From Amaurobius ferox (lineage: Eukaryota > Arthropoda > Arachnida > Araneae > Amaurobiidae), in contig OX578145.1 of the NCBI GenBank assembly GCA_951213105.1, positions 121,129,524 through 121,193,523 on the forward strand: a DNA stretch of 64,000 nt, written 5' to 3'. The position numbers were made by a program, and so were the translations under genes. Below are positions 56,452 to 64,000 of this stretch, in pieces. The notes under the pieces are model-generated. The model ran no database searches and was not told the origin of the DNA. It saw only the letters and a list, made by a program, of their open reading frames with translations. The stretch's first letter is position 1. Each line of letters starts with the position of its first letter.

Positions 56452-56787
56452 TTACTGCAGTATCTCTGGACAAACACTAGGTATCTGCTGAACCCAAGCC
56501 GGTAGTCTTTGCATCCACAAGGTACGCAATGCGCTTTTACTAAGCTTACCGCCGTTTAAATCCTTCATTTCGCATAATAATTGAGAAGGGCTTTGATCGC
56601 TTAAATGCAAGACATTCAGAAGCAATCTTAATTTTGAGTCCTCGTTCTGCTCATAAAAAGTCAAAATACGTGCTTTTAATGTCTGATAAGCTTCCTCAGC
56701 AGAGGGGTTTAAAATGATATTGGGAACACATTTCAAAATTCGCGTATCAAGAGCCGAGACAACCGAATGAAATTTTATCAAATCCAC
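56452..56787 (-). pseudogene. Gypsy Gag capsid segment
   Basis: 112-codon open piece: KFHSVVSALDTRILKCVPNI, LKARILTFYEQNEDSKLRLL and SKSALRTLWMQRLPAWVQ are typical of Gypsy-type Gag capsid regions. The N-terminal part continues upstream at 56,788-56,885 in other frames (VAFKAPGFWK, then QIESQFMKVGIS), showing small indels. The Ginger element separates it from the 5' LTR. Confidence 0.78.
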
Positions 56788-57837
56788 TGGAAATACCCAC
56801 CTTCATAAATTGCGATTCTATTTGAGCGAATCATAAAACAGGATCAGTTTCCAAAAGCCAGGTGCCTTAAAAGCTACCCTACAAAGATCTGACCGTTCCG
56901 GTTGTGTTCGTGCCGAACCTGAACCCTTTCCTGGGCTACGCTATTTCCCGGCATATTTACCGATCTAGCATAACCCATAATTCAGAAATACTTATAAAAA
57001 AAAAAATATTCAACACGATTCCAAGATTTTTGCGAATCCGCTAAGTCAAACTTTTACAACCTGTTTGCGAGCCTACACGTTACAATAACCCAGAGAATAA
57101 CCTACCACTCGAACATGTAAATGACGAGATAATAGTAAGAAACAATTTCAAAATACTACATATATATGTTACCGTGAAAGACCGAAATTTGGAGAATGTC
57201 GACTTTCACCGGTGAATGTCAACATTCACATAGTCGCTTGGTGTATGTCCAAAATTTTTGCCAAATATCCTTATTTCTCACTTACACCGGCAAATGTCGA
57301 CATTCACCATGCACTAATGGTGAATGTTGAATATGTTGGAGGATTGCATTTTCTTCTCCGTATTTTAGGCGCGAAAAAACGTCACAAGGGTGACGTAACT
57401 TTTTTGCCTCGCTTGCTGAGAGGAGTGATCAATCACGGTGAGGAGAGGGGTTCGTCACTCTGTAGAGGAGTTTTAACTGCGGGACTAACCCCGGAGAATT
57501 TAAATGCCGTGGTAGTTTTAAAGGGCATCCCGGCATTTGTTTTTTTGGACATGTAACTTTAGATTCTAGCGAGAGAAGAAGAAGGGATGCTCGATATTAC
57601 TTGCCTTCTTAATAATGATAACAGTTGTAGTACTTGGATAAATATTAAGCATTAAGATTTTAGTTTTAAGTTCAGTCAATAAAGAACTTTGCATTTATAC
57701 CGTATATGTCAAAATAGGAGAAAGCTTAAGTAACAGCACATGTAAATAAACTGTTGAACTTAAAACAAACAGTACATTCTAAATGAGAAAAGAAAATAAT
57801 ACCAATAAAAAACTTACTTAATTATGTGACTGAAATC

Positions 57838-59573
57838 TTATTTATTGCAACAACTTAAACTTTTATGACACTTTGAATTGCAATTGGGAGTTGGCTTTTG
57901 CTAACTTTCCTTCCCGGCCGTCCAAATAGATACTCTAAGTCCTCTGGACGATTCGGACGGCCTGGGGCTTTCACTTTGAATTGCACAAGAGTCCCTTGCT
58001 TTTACAACTGCATTTAGTTGTGAAACACTTCCTTTTGCAATGACAGCGTGCATAGCCTTGCCCTCCACTTCTCGAATTAGCTGCAGCTGCTTCTCTCAGC
58101 GACATTTCTTGAGAAGAAATCTCAGCTATGGAAAGTAACTTTTCTTTACAAATTACGAACTGATTACGGGTATAAAGCTACTTGAGGGTACCATTTTTAT
58201 TTGCCAGTTTATAAAAGTCAGAGTCTTCTATTCCAACAACAACTGCCAACACATTTCTGTCACCTGTACGACCACGGTCGACATCAGGGACTTGTATTCG
58301 TACGGTATCACCAATTTGAGCAGGAGGAATTTTTTTTTTAGGTTTGTAACATTTTCGTTGCTTGAAGTAGGAGATTCTCTTTCGCGGCCGATCTTTTTAT
58401 AGAAATAAACTCGTGTTGTTCAGTCAGGGCTTGATATGAAGACGTGGTAGGTTGCAGGTCCTCTTCAATATTTCTCTTTGGAATATGGTTTTCGGTATGA
58501 CCATTGCTCAAATTTTCTTCAACAGTATTAACAGTTTCTTCAAGCTGTTCTTCGGTTTCAAAAGTATTAGCAATTTCTTCGAGTTGTTTTTCGGTTTCAA
58601 TATTTGCAATTTGTTCGCCAGGCAAAAAAGACGATGCCATGCCTCTTTCTGGTTTAATGCCAAACATGGCTTCATAAGGACTTTGGCGTATTTCTTCGTG
58701 GTATGTTGTTTTCTTGGCAAACTGAACAAAGGGCAAACCATCTGACCATTTATTTGTATCGTTATCGTTCATCCATGCAGTTAACATATTCTGTATATTC
58801 TGATTAGCCCTTTCAACTGAGCCTTGTTTTTGACTATGACGAGGCTTTCCATGAACTATCTTAACATCTTTCCACATAGCGCATAGTTCGGATATGACTT
58901 GATTACTGAATTCCCTACCATTATCTGAATGCAATATAGTTAGAGCACCAAATGTTAAAAATATTTTAAGAAGGTGATACGCTACTTCTTCAGCTGTCTT
59001 AGTTTTCAATGGTCGTAGCTGGACAAACTTAGTTAAATGATCTTGATACACCATTATGAACTTATATTCACCATCCCTGTGTGACTGCAGGTCTATCAGA
59101 TCAACTTGACATCTTGAGTTTAACTCAGAACTGACCATTGGTTTCACAACCATACCTTTCTTAGGTGCGCTATGTTTCATTTGACATTGTGTACATAAAT
59201 TTAAATACAACATTACAACTTCATATGTAATATTTTTGTATTTAACTTGCAAATCTTTAAGCATACGTGTTTTTCCACCGTGGCCTATTCTGGTGCGAGT
59301 TTCAAATAGTATACTGAACAATTCATCATTGGTAACACAATACTGTATATTCGTTTCTCCTGGTTTTAATGATGCAATTAACTTCTCTTCATCATTAATT
59401 TTTAAAACGTCAAAACGTCTTAATCGTCTGTAATCCAAACGTGTGCTGCACTTAGTTTCAGCAGAAATCACTTCAGAAAGTATTTTAGAGTACTTTTCTT
59501 GAGAAAAATAAAAACAATTGTCTTCTCGTTTACCCGCAATTAATACATTTAACTTTTCAAAAAAAGAGGTCAC
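57838..59573 (-). pseudogene. Ginger/KRBA2-like integrase transposase
   Basis: Moves the element by a retroviral-type integrase fold. The first 411 codons (59,573-58,338) are open: Zn-binding region with His 98 (RIGHGG) and Cys 127/130 (CTQC), catalytic Asp 158 (CQVDLID), Asp 217 (LHSDNGREF) and Glu 254 (GSVERANQ), then QSPYEAMFGIKPERGMASS. The frame breaks at an A10 run (58,330-58,339) and continues with PPAQIGDTVRIQVPDVDRG, one TAG (LK-stop-LYTRNQF), and a Cys-rich tail (RCHCKRKCFTTKCSCKSKG) split by a SINE-like insertion, ending at 57,838. The catalytic triad is intact; the homopolymer break could be a sequencing error, the TAG and insertion are not. Confidence 0.85.
57883..57971 (+). mobile_element. 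SINE-like insertion in the transposase gene
   Basis: 89 bp containing CTTCCCGGCCGTCCAAATAG and GGACGGCCTGGGG, like the 3' half of the SINE at 27,024, but without the (AAC)n tail. Flanked by CACTTTGAATTGCA at 57,869-57,882 and 57,972-57,985 (14-bp duplication). Removing it restores the Cys-rich reading frame. Confidence 0.75.
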
Positions 59574-59933
59574 GATTCACTGCAGTATCCATTCAATATA
59601 AATTAGGGTATTGGATAAAAAAATAAAATTTTCCGAAAACGTTGCGCGCACCATCAAACCTTGCATAAGACTGACAAACAGTAATGTTCCAGAGTATAAC
59701 AAATACATGCCACATAACTTTAGTCGCAGCAGAACAAAGGATTTACCTCTCTGTTGACCTCGGCTTCTCTTTTCGACCTCCACCAGAGCATATCTGTGCT
59801 TGTCGACATACACCGGTGGTCCGAATGCACAAGAATAGAATCAAATATTCGGTCTTTCACCGGCGTATTTGGTATGTGTTGACATTCACCGCTGAAAGTC
59901 GACATTCCCCAATTTCGGTCTTTCACAGTAACA

Positions 59934-60549
59934 TATATACAACATGCAAAAACAATCGTTTCTGTATAAAACACTATCCGGGACAAAGCAAGACCTCATT
60001 AAAAGATATTAAATATGGTAAAATACATTAATTATGTCAACTGTATAAAATTAACAACCTAAGTTTAAATATCTACAGCTTCTAATCTGGCAAGCGCTCA
60101 ATATACACATTCAATTTACTTTATTAAATGCTCATCGAACCTATGTATCACATACTTAAAAAAACTAGTCTACATATCCCAAAAGTATGTAATATATACG
60201 ATACATTATGTCAAAAAACCTCGCATACAAGACAGGTCATTAAATGCATATCAAACTTTCACCTACCTAAATTCTTTCCAGAAGATTTCAGTTGAGAAAA
60301 CAAGAATCAAGCTCCGCACAGAACTCGCTCCACTGCAGCTGAACTGGCAACACTGGTGCCGAAAACACAGGTGCCGGTATGTAAATTCCAATCGTCTGCA
60401 CAACTTGCATCAGAACGAGCCACCTCTGGTCACAAACGGAGTAGAATCAAAACGAGTCGCATATTTTCACGTCTAGTCACCACTTTAGGCGATGTGAGGG
60501 GCGAGTTGCGTCAGAAGGAGTCGCATCCTTTCACGTCCAATCACCACTT
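59934..60549 (-). other. 5' leader region of the Gypsy element
   Basis: Between the Ginger element and the 5' LTR. Contains two similar blocks (CACGTCTAGTCACCACTTTA and CACGTCCAATCACCACTTTG on the plus strand). The minus strand just after the LTR reads AAGTGGTGATTGGACGTG, which may hold the primer-binding site; the tRNA was not identified. Confidence 0.4.
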
Positions 60550-61019
60550 TGGGCGATGGTGTGTCACCACTTTGGTTTGGTAGTTTGGAGTATCCATCTT
60601 TATGTAGTCGACCCGCCCTCTCTAGGTCCGTGGCAAGAAATGAGACGTCAACCACGCAATACTTGAAATACTTGCTAACGGTTGCGTATGTTGCTTGATG
60701 CACTCGCTCGTACAATAAAACTCTACACGTTTAGAAACTTAACATTTTAATAACACTAAACTTTAACACAATAAATAATATATTACATTACGTGCTGTAC
60801 TTAAGATGTTACAGCGTAATTGATCTAAGATAATGCATGCACATAGTTGAGCAAAGAGTTGGAACCCGCGAGGCGCTGGGCGACGACGAAGCTGAAGTTA
60901 ACTACGAAGCTGAAGTTGTGGCGGTTGCAGAGTCTTAAATAACGAACTGCAGACATGCGCATTACCGCATTCACAGGATCGCAGAATCTGTGTAGTCCCG
61001 CAGCAAAGGTGACGCCACA
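60550..61019 (-). repeat. 5' LTR of the Gypsy element
   Basis: 470 bp, uninterrupted. Minus strand starts TGTGGCGTCACC and ends CCATCGCCCA. It retains a GCTGAAGTTAACTACGAAGC region partly missing in the other LTR. Confidence 0.85.
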
Positions 61020-64000
61020 CACTAACATCAAATTAAATAAAGAACATAAACTTAAATTAAATCACTTTTAGAACCCGTCTTATAGCGAAGCAAATAGCAC
61101 CACTGCATCCGGTTTGCTATTATTGAAGTTCAGCAGCAAAGAATTGTTGTTAATTATAGAAATATGTAAATATATGTAAGGCAAAATATCTCCTATGGGT
61201 TGGTTTGCCTGACTTGTACAGTTAAAGAAAACTCCATTAACTTGAAAAATCTTCCATTTCAACCAACGGTTATTCTAAGTGGAGCTGTGATTAATTAAAA
61301 CACTGAGACATTTGTTCTCAATCTTTCGAATCCTTAGCCGCACAAATTTTCTGACTACAAAGGAAAACTGCTTTGATTTAATATTTTCATTAAATGACAT
61401 CCATCAGCATGAAATTTGTCCTCGCTATAAAATTTTGCCTCCTACCGAGATATTTAACTATTGTCAGTATTTATGTTTTAACATGCTCATTATAGTCAGT
61501 GTGTATCTTTTTTTCAATTTTCTACGATTATAATTATAATAGCATAAACAGAAATTATCCTTTACCCCCTTTATCATGTACAAATAGCTCTAATTTAAGT
61601 ACCAATTCTACTGGATCAAGATTATGAAATTATTTTTCACCTGTCTTAAAAGCAAAGAACAACGAAAATATCTTAAGAAGTACTTGAAAGTATCCCTCTT
61701 GTAAAGCTCGATCATTTTGTTAATCTATTGTTTTCTTTTATGTTTGTATTCCTACTACCTGTATCTAGTCTATTTTGTTGCAAATTTTTTGCTTTGCAAT
61801 AACTGTTAATCTTATACTAGAGTGCTGCCAGTTTATGGAACATTCAGCCCCACTTAAAGCACTTTTACACACAGTTTCTAACCACAATGTCATGCATTAG
61901 CTTATAAGACTGTAATTGTTCATATTGTGGAGCAAAATAAAGTTTATAATTATTATTATTATACATTTTATATAGTTTAAGAACACATTTTTCTTCATTC
62001 TCTTATTTTTTTAAACATTATGGTTATTTTTAATGAAGTTTATTTATATAAATCAAATTGCAAAAGTGATTTTTAAACATTTTGTAATTTACATTTATTT
62101 TGACTTAATTCAAGAGAAAGAATGAAAACATTAAATGTATGTATAAAATATCTGTATTTTATTGTAAAAACTTTTTATTGTAAAAGCAAAAACATTAAGT
62201 TTCTATAATCATATATGCGTAGATAAATGAAAAACACCTCAGGAGAGTAAAGTCTTTGGAGTTGTTGTTCTGTAATACTCGTATTACTCACAAATTTTTG
62301 AACAATTTCTATTTGCACTACACTCTAAAAGCTAAGCACAAAATTCATATTTTTAGATAAGAACACCTGCATTGGTTTTATCGCGTGAAACTTGCTGTGT
62401 TCCTCGAGTAGAATATGCAAATATTAAAACATGTGCCCTTCAAATTATTGAATTCGCTCCAACAATGCAAATTAGGAATTCGGTGAAAAGATATGCGTTT
62501 GTGTCTAAGGATTTTATTACAAGAACACTTTGTACTGAACGTTGGAATAGTTATCTACTTTAGCATTGTTGTATGCCACAGATAGCATACAACTGGCAAT
62601 GATCGAGAGGAGTGGTTAGGCGGTCAATTGACGTGATACGATGCCAACAGTGATCACGGCCGTAAGGAATTCTCCTCGGGCGGATTCTCTATCAAACTCC
62701 ACGTAATGGAACAGCTTTGGACGTGGTTGATTTTCTTTTTATCATACTTGCGTTGTGTCTAAATATCTTGGATGTCCGAATGAAGGTGAAAACAGTGACG
62801 ATACAGTTTGGAATACGGAAGTGTTGGAAGTTCGAATGACCAGGCAGATATATTCCATAAAAATAATTACTTCTTTATTTCTGTCGAAACATAAATATTC
62901 ATCTCATAGAATCAATAGCTTTTCTCCACGAAAAGACGATAAACATTAACATTCATGAATCAGGTCATATTTCCGTTCCACAATTAGAATTACTCGACAT
63001 CTCATAATTTCATTCATATTTACCAATTCCATTTAAGTCTTGAAAGAAAACGCGGCATTTTATTATTACTTCAATTATTCTTAATAATTCAATTTAGAAA
63101 ATACAATTAATTTATAATAAGGCATTTTCGATTTCATGCCGAGCCTCGCGGGCTAAACACGTCTTATCTCCGTGGTATTACATCGCCAACTGAAACTAAT
63201 CACCAAAAACAGATATAAGCCTCTTTAATGTTATTACGCGGTCATGACGCAAGAAGTTCCCATGTTAAAGAATATGAAATGCATATACGAAGTACATGTA
63301 CAATAGCGCGTGACAAATTACTACGCCAAGGTTTAACGAAACTGGCGGGAAATATCCAAAAGGCCGAAATACAGAAATGGCGCTTTATCAATTTGGAATA
63401 AATTTTCAAGAACAAGTTTTAGAATCGAAAGTAAATTAGAATTCGCCGATAGGTAAATTTTGAAAGAGAATAATTAATAAACAAGGGGCATGCATTTCAT
63501 AACAGCATGACGCTGAGAAAACGTATAAAGAGTCACAACGGTGGCGTACTGTTAGGAGATTTGAGGCTGTATAATCTATTACATAGCTGACGAATTTCTT
63601 TTGTGGGCACAATTTCAAACTAACGGAACCTTCACTTGACTCGTTTCAGGACGCCCTAGGTTCGCAACACTTTAAAATGACTGGTATCCAATTACTGGCA
63701 AGGCGTAGCACCAATTTTACAAACTGTTGCTATACTTAGTATAGAAAACTTCGTAAAGTTAGTAAAGTGAGTATGGCAGCAGTGTACCACAGAAGGACCG
63801 ACATCTACCAGTTACGGTGAGACGAAGGGTACATACTAGCGGGCTCTATGCACAGATAACAAAAGTTTACCACAGATACCAAAAGCACATTTACAGTTCT
63901 GTCGTTGTGGGGAAAATTCCATAAAGAAGCTCTCCACATACCTAGTTGGACAAACAGGGTTTTCTGTCTATTCTGACAAAATTATTCCAAAACAAATTCC
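61020..64000. other. Gene-free right end of window
   Basis: No recognisable gene, transposon end or RNA. Open runs at 62,372-62,563 and 62,755-62,949 are short and lack known motifs. ATTATTATTATTAT at about 61,951 is low complexity. A D-arm-like GAGTGGTTAGGCGG at 62,613 has no matching tRNA body. Confidence 0.45.

Larger units (their letters stand above)
57167..59933 (-). mobile_element. Ginger-like integrase DNA transposon
   Basis: Terminal inverted repeats of about 58 bp starting TGTTACYGTGAAAGACCGAA (complement at the right end) and continuing with AATGTCGACTTTCA and CGGTGAATGTCAACA. TATA flanks both sides (57,163-57,166; 59,934-59,937), fitting a 4-bp duplication; the flanks agree over six bases. 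The 5' end TGTNR matches published Ginger ends. Subterminal GGTGAATGTYGACATTC-like repeats lie near both ends and may bind the enzyme. One integrase-type gene inside. Confidence 0.85.
55147..61019 (-). mobile_element. Gypsy-type LTR retrotransposon, decayed and nested
   Basis: Two direct LTRs flank remnants of gag and pol on the minus strand. A Ginger-like DNA transposon (57,167-59,933) is inserted in the gag part and a SINE tail in the left LTR. A purine-rich AGGGGGAGTAC sits directly before the left LTR (minus-strand 3' LTR), a good polypurine tract. No clear target-site duplication: candidate 5-bp flanks match at only four positions. Most of pol is deleted. Confidence 0.82.

Noticed and set aside
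57212..57556. 114-codon open frame on the plus strand inside the Ginger element
   Set aside because: Covers the inverted terminal and subterminal repeats, no known motif, opposite to the transposase gene.
62605..62695. tRNA-like sequence (GAGTGGTTAGGCGG)
   Set aside because: Only a D-arm-like piece; no box B, anticodon arm or acceptor stem could be formed.

Overview
The window looks like AT-rich, repeat-dominated DNA from an invertebrate nuclear genome, most likely a spider (Araneae). The reasons are several different Penelope-like retroelements (PLEs) of the Naiad type, which are known to be very abundant in spiders, a KRBA2/Ginger-type integrase transposon, Tc1 relics, a tRNA-derived SINE, simple TA repeats and only one plausible host gene. 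No bacterial-style operons, rRNA or clear tRNA genes were seen. The species call is inference; the element calls rest on motifs read in the sequence.

Layout. 1-1,000: two head-to-head fragments of a canonical PLE (C-terminal GIY-YIG endonuclease), followed by a hammerhead-ribozyme-like core. 1,270-14,560: three related families of non-coding, hairpin-ended repeats (here called R1, R2, R3), partly nested in each other; a Tc1 transposon relic (6,360-7,848); and a 95-bp satellite array (11,721-14,560) whose last part is a 570-bp six-monomer higher-order repeat. 15,871-18,222 (minus): an intact, intronless 783-codon gene of unknown function. 18,223-24,000: long gene-poor DNA. 24,011-36,862: R3 and R2 copies carrying a SINE with target-site duplication, a transposon with 197-bp inverted repeats, a 262-bp tandem triplication, a second Tc1 relic and a 5'-truncated LINE.

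36,863-53,520 is a cluster of at least six Naiad-type (N-terminal GIY-YIG) PLE copies or fragments from at least three lineages, in both orientations and mostly abutting (TA)n tracts. Two copies (45,426-47,504 and 47,513-51,302) are a head-to-tail pair with nearly identical reverse transcriptase ORFs, the partial-tandem ('pseudo-LTR') arrangement typical of PLEs. Three of the Naiad 3' regions share a conserved folded RNA motif with at least one compensatory base-pair change. A 200-N assembly gap (51,702-51,901) lies in a (TA)n tract here.

54,184-61,019: an R2 copy, then a decayed minus-strand Gypsy-type LTR retrotransposon (LTRs 55,147-55,652 and 60,550-61,019) that contains a complete Ginger-like DNA transposon (57,167-59,933, 58-bp inverted ends, TATA target duplication), which in turn contains a SINE-like insertion with its own 14-bp duplication. 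61,020-64,000 shows nothing recognisable. Apart from the 783-codon gene, nearly everything readable is mobile DNA; several reading-frame breaks sit exactly at homopolymers and may be sequencing errors rather than real damage.
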